From Thermoflexales bacterium (GTDB taxonomy: Bacteria; Chloroflexota; Anaerolineae; Fen-1058), in contig JAFGFO010000091.1 of the NCBI GenBank assembly GCA_016931085.1, positions 1 through 10,434 on the forward strand: DNA of 10,434 bases, given 5' to 3'. Shown in pieces: positions 1-6,544 of the stretch (position 1 is its first letter; each line of letters begins with the position of its first letter). The notes beneath the pieces are model-generated. The model ran no database searches. It worked only from the letters and a program-made list of their open reading frames with translations, and had not been told where the DNA came from. Position numbers and translations under genes: made by a program.

Positions 1-1
1 C

Positions 2-556
2 GGCCTGCTGACCTCGGCCCAGATCATCGTCACCGAGCGCAAGTCGCGCGCGCTGCAGCGCATGCTGACGACCGCCACGCGCCGGGTCCACATCCTGCTG
101 GGCCACTACCTGGCGACCTTTGCGCTCATCGTTTGCCAGTTTATGATACTCATCACTTTTGGCGCCCTGGCGCTCAAGGTGGATTACTGGCGCGCGCCGG
201 CGGCCACGCTGCTGGTGGCCGTCAGCGCGGCGGCCTGCATCGCCGCCCTCGGGCTGCTCATCGGCGTGGTGGCCAAAAGCGAGGAACAGGCCGTGACCTT
301 TTCGCTCGTGCCGATGTTCGTGCTGTCGGGACTGGGCGGGGCGTGGATGCCGCTGGAGGTGACCGGCGCGACCTTCCAGGCCGTCGGGCACGTCTCGCCG
401 GTAGCGTGGGCCATGGATGGCTTCAAGAACGTCATCATCCGGGGTTGGGGCCTGGAGTCGGCGCTGCTGCCGGCGGCCGCACTGGCCGGTTACGCCGTGG
501 TCTTTTTTGGCCTGGCCACCTGGCGCTTGGGGCACAGCGAGGAGCGGCAAGGATAG
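2..556 (+). CDS. ABC-2 type exporter permease, C-terminal part (5' end outside window)
   Basis: This is the membrane subunit of an ABC exporter; 184 residues are visible and the frame is open to the left edge. The visible part starts in the cytoplasmic loop typical of the family (TERKSRALQRMLTT, compare the common ER..GTLRRLL pattern). About five hydrophobic segments follow, and the end resembles a family C-terminus (GGAWMPLEV, then VAWAMDGF, then AVVFFGLATWRL). The same blocks occur in the same order in the - strand permease at 1167-2366 (GGAWVPMEI, TTWAMRGF, AVFFGLGIWRF), so the two are paralogs. Its ATPase partner is not in the window and probably lies to the left. The substrate cannot be told. 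The family call is firm; completeness of the gene is unknown. Confidence 0.9.
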   Translation, partial: GLLTSAQIIVTERKSRALQRMLTTATRRVHILLGHYLATFALIVCQFMILITFGALALKVDYWRAPAATLLVAVSAAACIAALGLLIGVVAKSEEQAVTFSLVPMFVLSGLGGAWMPLEVTGATFQAVGHVSPVAWAMDGFKNVIIRGWGLESALLPAAALAGYAVVFFGLATWRLGHSEERQG

Positions 557-610
557 AATCGCTGAGGCGCTGAAGGGAATGAAGACGCTGAAAGTGCTAT
601 CGGAGATACT

Positions 611-1180
611 ATGAACGTTGTCATTCTACAAGCCAGTCCTAACAAGAACGGCAACACGGCCACGCTGGCGGGCAAGCTGCTGGAGGGCTTGACGCAGGCC
701 GGCGAGCAAACCGTCCAGCAATTCTGGCTGAACGAGTTGAACATCAAGCCTTGCCAGGGCTGCTTCAAGTGCGCGCGCAGCTCAAGCTGCGTCGCGCGCG
801 ACGACATGCAGCCGATTTATCCGGCCTTGGAACAAGCCGAGCTGGTGGTGTTTGCCACGCCCATTTACTGGTGGCACATGAACGCCCAGATGAAGCTGTG
901 CATCGACCGGCTGACGGCGCTCTTGTCCAAGGACGACAAGCTGCCGGCGCTGGCCGGCAAGCCGGTGGTCTTGATCGTCGCCTACAATTTCGCCGACTGC
1001 GCCAGGTGCACTATAGCGATGTTCGAGGATTGGAAAGAGTGGATCGGCGTCAAGCTCAGCGTGATCGAGCACTGCGCCCGTGACGGGCACGTGTCCGGCT
1101 GCGAGGCCAAGCTGGCGGAGGCCTTCGAGCTGGGCAAAGCGCTGGCGGCGAGCATGTTGGAAAGGTCTATTCGTATTTAA
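611..1180 (+). CDS. NADPH-dependent FMN reductase / iron-sulfur flavoprotein-like protein
   Basis: A 189-residue flavodoxin-fold protein. The N-terminal strand and phosphate loop read ILQASPNKNGNTATLA (residues 5-20), the FMN phosphate-binding motif of this family. A conserved ATPIYWWHMNAQMKLCIDR segment (82-100) would line the flavin site. Cysteines 48, 51, 54 and 60 form CX2CX2CX5C, matching the compact 4Fe-4S motif described for Isf-type iron-sulfur flavoproteins, so it may bind a cluster as well as FMN; many relatives keep the cysteines without proof of a cluster. The ATG is preceded by GGAG at 602-605 with good spacing. It starts 54 bases after the upstream permease stop and may be co-transcribed with it. 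The stop overlaps the convergent permease gene by 14 bases. Likely a cytoplasmic electron-transfer or quinone/xenobiotic reductase; the substrate is unknown. Confidence 0.88.
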   Translation: MNVVILQASPNKNGNTATLAGKLLEGLTQAGEQTVQQFWLNELNIKPCQGCFKCARSSSCVARDDMQPIYPALEQAELVVFATPIYWWHMNAQMKLCIDRLTALLSKDDKLPALAGKPVVLIVAYNFADCARCTIAMFEDWKEWIGVKLSVIEHCARDGHVSGCEAKLAEAFELGKALAASMLERSIRI

Positions 1181-2366
1181 AGCGCCAGATGCCGAGGCCG
1201 AAGAAGACGGCCGCAAAGCCCAGGAGCACGCCACATTCCGGAAGCACGCCTGCCACGCCCTGGCCACGCACGAGCACGTCGATAAAGCCGCGCATGGCCC
1301 ACGTGGTCGGAAAGACCTGCGCGGCGGTCTGAAAGGCGCGCGGGGTGATCTCCATAGGCACCCACGCACCGCCCAGGGGGGCGAGCAAAAAGGTGCCCAG
1401 CGAAACGACGGTATCGGCCTGTTTCTCCGTACGCACGCTCGTCGCGATGAGCAGCCCCAGGGCCGTGGCGGCCAGGCCAAAGCTGGCGCCCACCATCGCC
1501 AGGGCCGCCGGCGAGCTGCCCCACTGCACCCCCAGCGCCCACTGGCCAAAGGCCACCATCAAGACCATCTGCGCCGCGCCCATGGCAAAGCGCCCCAGTA
1601 GCCGCCCACCCAAGATCGTCCACTTGGGCGCCGGCATGGTCAGCAAGCGGCGCAGGGTCCCACTGGCGCGCTCATTCACCAGCAAGGCCGCCCCCGCCAA
1701 CAGCGTTGCCAGCATCCAGGTGACCACCTGCCCCGGCGAAGATTGGGTAAAGGCCAATGGCACCTCGACTGCCTCGGATTGGGCCGACTGCGTCACTCGA
1801 ACGACCAGCGGCGCTTCAGTCACCAGTTGCTCGGCCAGCGCGACACCTTCAGCAAAATAGCGCTCGCGCTCGGCAGCATCGGCAAAAGGCCGCCGCTGCT
1901 CGGACTGGTCGAGGCTGATTTGCGCCGCCAGCAGGGTGCGGCTCACCTGGGCGACCGCCGATTGGATTTCCTGCTGGACAGACATGCTGAGGTTATCGGC
2001 GGCCGGCAGATGCAGCGTCAATTCGGCATTCCGTCCTTTAAGCAGCTCGCCGCTAAAGCCTTCAGGCACAATGATTGCCCCATACAGCTTGTTATCGACG
2101 ATCGCCTGGAGCGCCTCGCCCTCTTCAAGGCTCCTCAGCCTGACAAGGGTGGACTGATCCAGGATTTGTTTGAGCGTGGCGGCCTGCGCCCCGCCGGCGC
2201 GATCCACCCAGCCAAGCGTCACCCGTTGGTCGCCGCCAAAGCCCGAGGTGGCAAAACCGATGACGACGGTCAAGATCAGCGGCAAAACCACGAACGATAT
2301 CCACGCGCCGCGGTTAGAAAACTCGACCTTGAAGGTATTAACGAACACTGCCAGCAATTGCTTCAT
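1167..2366 (-). CDS. ABC-2 type exporter permease (permease 2 of operon)
   Basis: A 399-residue membrane subunit with the usual ABC-2 layout. There is one N-terminal membrane segment (about 22-40), a large extracytoplasmic domain (about 43-210), then five segments (about 214-231, 256-280, 285-309, 318-337, 375-394). The cytoplasmic coupling loop reads NERASGTLRRLLTMP (231-245). The ATG is preceded by GGGGAG at 2376-2381, nine bases away, which fixes the start. It is the last gene of the operon ATPase-permease 1-permease 2 and starts 21 bases after the permease 1 stop. The two permeases probably form a heterodimer with two ATPase copies, as in YbhF/YbhS/YbhR-type exporters. Its 3' end runs into the convergent reductase gene, leaving no room for a separate terminator. 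Substrate unknown. Confidence 0.93.
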   Translation of the reverse strand: MKQLLAVFVNTFKVEFSNRGAWISFVVLPLILTVVIGFATSGFGGDQRVTLGWVDRAGGAQAATLKQILDQSTLVRLRSLEEGEALQAIVDNKLYGAIIVPEGFSGELLKGRNAELTLHLPAADNLSMSVQQEIQSAVAQVSRTLLAAQISLDQSEQRRPFADAAERERYFAEGVALAEQLVTEAPLVVRVTQSAQSEAVEVPLAFTQSSPGQVVTWMLATLLAGAALLVNERASGTLRRLLTMPAPKWTILGGRLLGRFAMGAAQMVLMVAFGQWALGVQWGSSPAALAMVGASFGLAATALGLLIATSVRTEKQADTVVSLGTFLLAPLGGAWVPMEITPRAFQTAAQVFPTTWAMRGFIDVLVRGQGVAGVLPECGVLLGFAAVFFGLGIWRFKYE

Positions 2367-2387
2367 AGCGCCGATCTCCCCTGGGAC

Positions 2388-3620
2388 TCAATCTTTGCGT
2401 GTCCCCAGACCCCAAAGCGCGAGGCCAAAAAACACGGCCGTCATGGCCGCCAGCGCGGCGATCTCGGCGCCCAGGCCACCCAATCCCGCCCCGCCGTCGA
2501 GTTTCTGAAAAGCCACCATCGCCCAGGCGTTGGGGCCAACCAGGCTGAGCAGCTTGAGCCATTCGGGAAAGGCTATGCGCGGCACGAAATTGCCACCAGC
2601 GGCTGCCAGTATCATGACCAGCGTGCTGCCGATCAGCGAAGCCTGGCTGGTCGAGCGCGCAATGGTGGCGACGAACAAGCCGAGCGCGGCGACCGCGCTC
2701 ACCGTCAAGACCACCACCACTCCAACGGCCAATGGGGCGCCCCAGCGCACCCCCAAGAGATAGCGCGTGACGATCACCAGCACCGTCATTTGCAGCAAGC
2801 CAGTGGCGAGCGTGCCCAGCACTTTGCCACCCAGCAATTGGGCGGCTGAAAGTGGAGCGGCCCGCAAGCGCGCCCAGGTGCCCATCTCGCGCTCCGAGAG
2901 CAGCGTGCGCGCCGACGACATCATCGTGAACATCAGGAACAAGATCGCCATGCCAGGCACATAATAGGCCAGGAAGTCAAAGCCCTCGTCCGCCTCCTGG
3001 CGGCTGCCGACGACGGTTTTGAGCGTGACGACCTCGACCGTCATGGCTTCTTGGGCGGCCACCCGGCCCATCTGCTGTGAGAGCACGCCGTTCTCTTCTT
3101 CGGCCGCCTCTGCCCGGCCCGAGTTGAGCAGTTGCAGCGTCGTCACCCGGCCACCGGCCGCGCCGGCCAGGACGATCTGCGCCATCCGCTCGACGATGCC
3201 ATGCACCACGCTGGCCGAAAAGGATTGGGCCGGGTCCACGTACACCTCGACCTGGGCCGGATCGCCCAGGTGGTAAAACACGCGCCTGGTCAAGCCAGGT
3301 GGGATCAGCACAGCCGCCGCGACCCGGCCGGCGTCCACCTCTTGGCGCGCCTCGGCCACCTCGACCAGATCAGTCGGAACAAGCAGCTCGCGCAGCTCAT
3401 CCGAGTGGAAGGCATCCACGATGGCCTGGCCAATTTCGCCCTCGTCCTGGTTGACGATGCGCACCGGGATTGGCGACAAGCCGCTGCCTTGCATTATGCC
3501 GCTAAAGGCGAAATTCATCACCAGGGCCAGCGCCAGCGGCGCGACGAGCATCACAACCAGCGCCACCCAGTCGCGGACGACGATGGTCAGTTCTTTGAGA
3601 GTGATAGCGAGAATTTTCAC
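2388..3620 (-). CDS. ABC-2 type exporter permease (permease 1 of operon)
   Basis: A 410-residue membrane subunit of the same architecture as permease 2. It has an N-terminal segment (about 20-38), an extracytoplasmic domain (about 40-215), then segments near 218-236, 264-288, 296-319, 327-346 and 386-405. The coupling loop reads SEREMGTWARLRAAP (242-256). The C-terminal blocks GGNFVPRIAF, PNAWAMVAF and AVFFGLALWGL correspond to those in both other permeases. The start codon is GTG (3618-3620), with GGAGAG at 3626-3631 five bases away. It follows the ATPase gene after a 66-base gap that holds a long hairpin. Together with the ATPase and permease 2 it would make a complete exporter in the cytoplasmic membrane. 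The family is certain; the cargo is not. Confidence 0.93.
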   Translation of the reverse strand: MKILAITLKELTIVVRDWVALVVMLVAPLALALVMNFAFSGIMQGSGLSPIPVRIVNQDEGEIGQAIVDAFHSDELRELLVPTDLVEVAEARQEVDAGRVAAAVLIPPGLTRRVFYHLGDPAQVEVYVDPAQSFSASVVHGIVERMAQIVLAGAAGGRVTTLQLLNSGRAEAAEEENGVLSQQMGRVAAQEAMTVEVVTLKTVVGSRQEADEGFDFLAYYVPGMAILFLMFTMMSSARTLLSEREMGTWARLRAAPLSAAQLLGGKVLGTLATGLLQMTVLVIVTRYLLGVRWGAPLAVGVVVVLTVSAVAALGLFVATIARSTSQASLIGSTLVMILAAAGGNFVPRIAFPEWLKLLSLVGPNAWAMVAFQKLDGGAGLGGLGAEIAALAAMTAVFFGLALWGLGTRKD

Positions 3621-3633
3621 GGCTGCTCTCCAT

Positions 3634-3674
3634 TACGGAATACGGAATACGTATTGCGTATTCCGTATTCCGTA
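3634..3674. repeat. Intercistronic palindrome, 18-bp arms
   Basis: Two perfect 18-base arms (3634-3651 and 3657-3674, TACGGAATACGGAATACG and its complement) flank a 5-base loop TATTG. Each arm is itself a tandem of the heptamer TACGGAA. It fills the gap between the ATPase stop and permease 1. In the - strand transcript the stem ends two bases before the GGAGAG ribosome site of permease 1, and no U-run follows. It is therefore not an ordinary terminator. It could modulate translation or mRNA decay within the operon, or be a dispersed intergenic repeat. Confidence 0.85.
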
Positions 3675-3686
3675 TCGCACAAGACC

Positions 3687-4634
3687 CTAGTCTCTCAACG
3701 CCCTACCCGTCAGGTGCAAGAACACAGCTTCCAGGTTAGGCTCCTGGATGTCCACGCCGATAAGACGCGCACGCTCGGCATTTGCGACAGTCACCAGCTC
3801 CGCCAGCGCCGCGTCGCCATCCTGCGCCAGCAAGCGCACCACTCCCTCGATGGCATCCGCCTGCCTGACGCCTTTGACCCCACTCAGCGCCTTGACCAGC
3901 TCTGGCGTCACCTGCTCGGCGGCAAAGCGCAGCGTCACCACGTCTTCCTGGCCCACCAGTTTGATCAGCTCGTCCAGTGTGCCGAGCGCGATCAGCTCGC
4001 CGTGATCGATCACGCCGATGCGGTGGCTGAGCTCTTGCGCTTCCTCCATATTGTGGGTGGTATACAGCACCGTCAAGCCCTGGGCATTGAGCGTCTTGAT
4101 CGTGTCCAAAATGTTGCGGCGGCTCTGCGGGTCGATGCCCACCGTCGGCTCGTCCATCAAGACCACCCGCGGCCGGTGCAGCAGCCCCACGGCGATGTTG
4201 ATGCGCCGCTTCATCCCGCCGGAATAGGTTTCGATGCGGTCTTTGGCCCGATCGCGCAGGCCCACTGTCTCCAGCACATCCTCTACCCGCTTTTTGAGAT
4301 CAGCGCCGCCCAGCCCGTACATCTGCCCCCAAAATACCAGGTTTTCGCGAGCGCTCAGCGTGGGATACAACGCAATGTCCTGCGGCACCACGCCGAGGGC
4401 CTTTTTCACTTCCAGTGGCGAGCGGCGCACCGAATGGCCGGTCACCAGGGCGTCGCCGCCGGTGGGCTCGAGCAAGCACGACAGCACCGAGAGAATCGTG
4501 GTCTTGCCTGCGCCGTTGGGGCCGAGCAGGCTAAAGATCTCGCCCGACGCAATCTCAAAGCTGACACCCTTGACGGCGTCCTCCGCCGCGCCGGGATAGC
4601 GTTTCGCTAATTCTTTGACTTCTACAAGAGGCAT
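3687..4634 (-). CDS. ABC exporter ATPase subunit
   Basis: A 315-residue nucleotide-binding subunit of the ABC-2 exporter class. Visible motifs are Walker A GPNGAGKT (38-45), Q-loop glutamine 85 (VVPQDIALY), signature YSGGMKRR (137-144), Walker B VVLMDEPTVGID (157-168, catalytic Glu 162) and H-loop His 194 (YTTHNMEEA). The tail past residue 225 ends EPNLEAVFLHLTGRALRD, typical of DrrA-like drug and polysaccharide exporter ATPases. I chose the ATG at 4632-4634 because a full AAAGGAGG site sits at 4639-4646. An in-frame ATG 33 bases upstream (4665-4667) would add MSQISGDKGGT but has no ribosome site. First gene of the operon with the two permeases, it would power export of an unknown substrate. 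Candidate regulatory sites lie directly upstream. Confidence 0.95.
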   Translation of the reverse strand: MPLVEVKELAKRYPGAAEDAVKGVSFEIASGEIFSLLGPNGAGKTTILSVLSCLLEPTGGDALVTGHSVRRSPLEVKKALGVVPQDIALYPTLSARENLVFWGQMYGLGGADLKKRVEDVLETVGLRDRAKDRIETYSGGMKRRINIAVGLLHRPRVVLMDEPTVGIDPQSRRNILDTIKTLNAQGLTVLYTTHNMEEAQELSHRIGVIDHGELIALGTLDELIKLVGQEDVVTLRFAAEQVTPELVKALSGVKGVRQADAIEGVVRLLAQDGDAALAELVTVANAERARLIGVDIQEPNLEAVFLHLTGRALRD

Positions 4635-4650
4635 CGTTCCTCCTTTGTCA

Positions 4651-4662
4651 CCAGATATCTGG
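4651..4662. promoter_or_regulatory. Perfect 12-bp palindrome upstream of exporter ATPase
   Basis: CCAGATATCTGG is a perfect dyad lying between the candidate -10 region and the ribosome site of the ATPase gene (4639-4646). It could be an operator or a small leader stem. No regulator can be assigned to it from sequence alone, and a 12-base palindrome can arise by chance. Confidence 0.35.
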
Positions 4663-4665
4663 CTC

Positions 4666-4675
4666 ATGATACATC
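4666..4675 (-). promoter_or_regulatory. Shared PadR half-site with possible -10 box, exporter operon
   Basis: On the - strand this reads GATGTATCAT, identical over ten bases to part of the spacer of the nitroreductase-padR promoter (6536-6545). TATCAT (4666-4671) matches five of six bases of a -10 box, and its start point would fall about 25 bases before the ATPase ATG. No convincing -35 box is seen. The second half of the dyad is weak here (ATAT instead of ATGT at the matching position). The proposed reading is PadR repression of the exporter, which is inferred. Confidence 0.4.
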
Positions 4676-4744
4676 AAAGCGGGCCGGCTTACCTAACCGC
4701 CCGCTAACCATTCGCTATCGTAACTCAGCCCCGATGATCTGTCT

Positions 4745-4773
4745 AGTTTACATCCCAACTGGTTTTTATGCAA
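4745..4773 (-). promoter_or_regulatory. Weak alternative promoter for exporter operon
   Basis: On the - strand, TTGCAT (4768-4773) and TAAACT (4745-4750) are separated by 17 bases. The -10 matches four of six consensus bases and the -35 only three. It would give a leader of about 100 bases before the ATPase ATG. It is an alternative to the TATCAT site at 4666-4671, not an established promoter. Confidence 0.2.
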
Positions 4774-4860
4774 GGGCGATCGCAACTTGCCACCCGCTCG
4801 GTTTGCCGCAAACCTAACTTGTACACTGATAAGGGTCCGTAAAAGAATAGCTTCCGTCAT

Positions 4861-4880
4861 CTTTGCGGAAGGACGCAAGT
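4861..4880. repeat. Direct repeat, copy 1 of 2
   Basis: A 20-base unit beginning CTTTGCGGAAGGAC and ending CAAGT, repeated at 4951-4970 with one mismatch (G4875 versus A4965). It lies nine bases before the hairpin at 4889-4907. It also forms a 6-bp inverted match (CGGAAG) with CTTCCG at 4851-4856. Confidence 0.75.
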
Positions 4881-4888
4881 TCTTGTAG

Positions 4889-4907
4889 GTCACGCTTGCA
4901 GCGTGAC
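4889..4907. repeat. Hairpin GTCACGCT-TGC-AGCGTGAC
   Basis: Perfect 8-base arms (4889-4896 and 4900-4907) around a 3-base loop. There is no T-run on either side, so it does not look like an intrinsic terminator. It resembles dispersed intergenic palindromes of bacterial genomes rather than a regulator site. Confidence 0.65.
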
Positions 4908-4950
4908 ATCTTCCAGCGAGTGGCCTGTCTGTCTACGTTTTGCTCGCCCT

Positions 4951-4970
4951 CTTTGCGGAAGGACACAAGT
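4951..4970. repeat. Direct repeat, copy 2 of 2
   Basis: Second copy of the unit at 4861-4880, 90 bases away, with 19 of 20 bases identical. It is followed by AGGGGTGACAC, loosely similar to the AGGTCACGC that follows copy 1, suggesting duplication of a slightly longer module. Confidence 0.75.
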
Positions 4971-5013
4971 AGGGGTGACACAGCCAGGATCCACTGAGAC
5001 CTGACTTGCACGG

Positions 5014-5577
5014 TCAGCCCGGCTCGTCAAACTGCTCTTCGACCAGCTGGATAGTTTCCTCCAGCCAGCGAACGTACAACTGCTCGTACATCTCGCCAAA
5101 ACGACGGGTCGCTTCCCACAGCAGGGCGTCTCGAGCTAGCTCGGGGTGCCCGGCAGCCACCTGCTGCAGCGTCTGCGTCGTCACATCCCGATAGTATGTC
5201 ACTTGTTGGCGGTGCAGATCCCGCTGCAAGCGCAGTTGGGTCAAAATGGTCTGGCGATCCATCTGGGCCGAAAAGAACACCTTGAGGACCAGACCCTCTT
5301 TTTTGGGGCTCAATTCGGCATAGGGCTGGGCTAACCAGTCGCGCAACTCCTGCCGGCCTTGCCCGGTGATCGTGTACACGCGACGGTCGGGTCGCTCCTG
5401 ACCCTCCTCGACGAGCGAGGTGACACAGCCCTCTTTTTCGAGCGCCTTCAGGGTCGTGTAAACCTGGCTGAGCTTGGCATGCCAAAAATGAGTCGTGGAG
5501 CGGTCCATCGCCTGCTTGAGGTCATAGCCGCTCATCGGCCAGTAATTCAGGAAACCGAGCAAGGTATATCTGAGCAT
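5014..5577 (-). CDS. PadR family transcriptional regulator
   Basis: A 187-residue regulator with the two-domain PadR layout. The N-terminal winged helix (about 1-75) starts LRYTLLGFLNYWPMSGYDLK and carries the SQVYTTLKALEKEG recognition region and the YTITGQGRQEL wing. The C-terminal helical dimerisation domain (about 90-180) matches the Vir_act_alpha_C type. PadR proteins are dimeric repressors, often released by phenolic compounds or drugs, and commonly sit beside exporters and reductases. The ATG has AGGGG four bases upstream and starts 13 bases after the nitroreductase stop, so the two share a transcript. A dyad over the operon promoter (6525-6544) is the natural autoregulatory operator, and a related half-site lies before the exporter operon. 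The effector is unknown. Confidence 0.93.
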   Translation of the reverse strand: MLRYTLLGFLNYWPMSGYDLKQAMDRSTTHFWHAKLSQVYTTLKALEKEGCVTSLVEEGQERPDRRVYTITGQGRQELRDWLAQPYAELSPKKEGLVLKVFFSAQMDRQTILTQLRLQRDLHRQQVTYYRDVTTQTLQQVAAGHPELARDALLWEATRRFGEMYEQLYVRWLEETIQLVEEQFDEPG

Positions 5578-5590
5578 ATTTCCCCTAAAG

Positions 5591-6466
5591 TTAGAACCAG
5601 GTCACGCTTTTCAATTCCCGCTTGATGGCCCGCTGGTAGCGATACTTGGGATAGCCGACGATCATCGAGGCGACCACCTCGTGATCATCGGGAATGCCGA
5701 ACATGGCCCGCAGCACCTGGCTGCGCTCGATGGCCGGAGGGATGATGTCCATCGCCGAACCGCCCAGGCCAAGGGCGTGCGCCGCCAAAAAGCCATAGGT
5801 CAGCGCGATGTAGGCATCGATCTCATAGTTCTGCGCCTGCCGGTCAGCGTGGAAAAGGATCATGGCCGGGGCGCGCCGCGTGAGCGTGTCCTCAGCGCCT
5901 GTTTTCAAGTCGGGCAAGCGGCTTTCCAACATGGGGACGAGGTGCCCCTGGATAACGTTAAACTTTTTCGGTCCCACTTCTTGCCTGATCAGCAAGCGCA
6001 GCAAGGGATTGCGCATGACCTTGTATAATCTATCGTATAGCTCGATCATGTGAGGTAGCGCCTGGCGGATAAGGGCGCTGTCTTGCACGACCACCAACTC
6101 GGTCTTGAGGGGGGGAAAGCCGGGCGGGGCACAACTGATGGCCTGGACGATCCTCTCCAGCAGCTCGCGCGGGACGGGCTTGTCCTGGAAATTGCGGATC
6201 GCACGGCGGCTGGCGATCAGGTCGAAGAAGGCCTGGCTATCATCCTCACGTTCTGGAAGGTCAAAAAAGTCACGCTTGTAGCTCAGCTCCGTTACCTGCA
6301 CCGAGCGCGTGGGGCAGGCAGCCATGCACTGCCCACACTGGAAACACAGCGCGACGCGATCGGGCCGGAAGAACATCTGGCCAGAAGCATCCTTGTGGAT
6401 GATGCGATTCGGACAAATCGCTGCACACACCCCACAGGCTTTACACGTGTCGAGATTGATGACCAT
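5591..6466 (-). CDS. Ferredoxin-nitroreductase fusion protein
   Basis: A 291-residue two-domain redox enzyme. Residues 1-60 are a 2[4Fe-4S] ferredoxin with CX2CX2CX3C (Cys 8, 11, 14, 18) and a second CX2CX2CX3C (Cys 41, 44, 47, 51). Residues about 80-285 are an FMN nitroreductase domain with SRRAIRNFQDKPV (86-98), AHALGLGGSAMD (229-240) and the end motif GYPKYRYQRAIKRE (271-284). The ferredoxin part would feed electrons to the flavin to reduce nitro compounds, quinones or another acceptor in the cytoplasm. I chose the ATG at 6464-6466 because GGAGG at 6473-6477 lies six bases upstream; an in-frame TTG at 6491-6493 would add nine residues without better support. First gene of the operon with the PadR regulator; the physiological substrate is unknown. 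Confidence 0.92.
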   Translation of the reverse strand: MVINLDTCKACGVCAAICPNRIIHKDASGQMFFRPDRVALCFQCGQCMAACPTRSVQVTELSYKRDFFDLPEREDDSQAFFDLIASRRAIRNFQDKPVPRELLERIVQAISCAPPGFPPLKTELVVVQDSALIRQALPHMIELYDRLYKVMRNPLLRLLIRQEVGPKKFNVIQGHLVPMLESRLPDLKTGAEDTLTRRAPAMILFHADRQAQNYEIDAYIALTYGFLAAHALGLGGSAMDIIPPAIERSQVLRAMFGIPDDHEVVASMIVGYPKYRYQRAIKRELKSVTWF

Positions 6467-6507
6467 CGTTGTCCTCCATGAGCTTGATCTCAATGCATAG
6501 CATCATT

Positions 6508-6519
6508 TTTATATATAAA
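6508..6519. promoter_or_regulatory. Perfect AT palindrome in leader of nitroreductase operon
   Basis: TTTATATATAAA is a 12-base perfect dyad just downstream of the predicted start point of the nitroreductase-padR promoter. It could be a second protein site or simply AT-rich leader sequence. Confidence 0.3.
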
Positions 6520-6524
6520 TCTTT

Positions 6525-6544
6525 ATGTATTATAAATGATACAT
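6525..6544. promoter_or_regulatory. Candidate PadR operator, ATGTAT-N8-ATACAT
   Basis: A 20-base dyad with perfect 6-base arms (6525-6530 and 6539-6544) lies across the -10 box and half of the spacer of the nitroreductase-padR promoter. The outer ATGT/ACAT ends are those known from PadR operators, although the classic spacing ATGT-N8-ACAT differs (here 12 bases between the tetramers). A repressor bound here would block RNA polymerase, so autoregulation by the operon's own PadR protein is the simplest reading. Confidence 0.6.

Larger units (their letters stand above)
4676..5013. other. Non-coding gap with short repeats
   Basis: This is the gap between the start of the exporter operon and the end of the PadR gene, both on the - strand. 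It holds a 20-base direct repeat in two copies and one 8-bp-arm hairpin, listed separately. Short open frames here (for example - strand 4693-4893) have no ribosome site and no recognisable sequence. No tRNA, and no clear terminator for the PadR operon, was seen. Confidence 0.6.

Noticed and set aside
560..594. Three CGCTGA units between the + strand permease and the reductase
   Set aside because: Short and irregularly spaced; not convincing as a repeat family or binding site.
3132..4610. 492-codon open frame on the + strand antisense to the ATPase and permease 1
   Set aside because: Its translation is rich in His, Arg and Gln with no known motif, and the opposite strand encodes complete ABC proteins. 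It is a by-product of high GC and crosses two real genes and their gap.
4635..4667. Earlier ATG for the exporter ATPase, adding 11 residues
   Set aside because: It lacks a ribosome site and would run through the palindrome and the AAAGGAGG site that serves the ATG at 4634.
4693..4893. 66-codon open frame on the - strand in the gap before the exporter operon
   Set aside because: No ribosome site and no recognisable sequence, and it covers part of the repeats.
4861..4970. Possible CRISPR array from the 20-base direct repeats
   Set aside because: Only two copies, a 70-base interval, no further units and no cas genes nearby.
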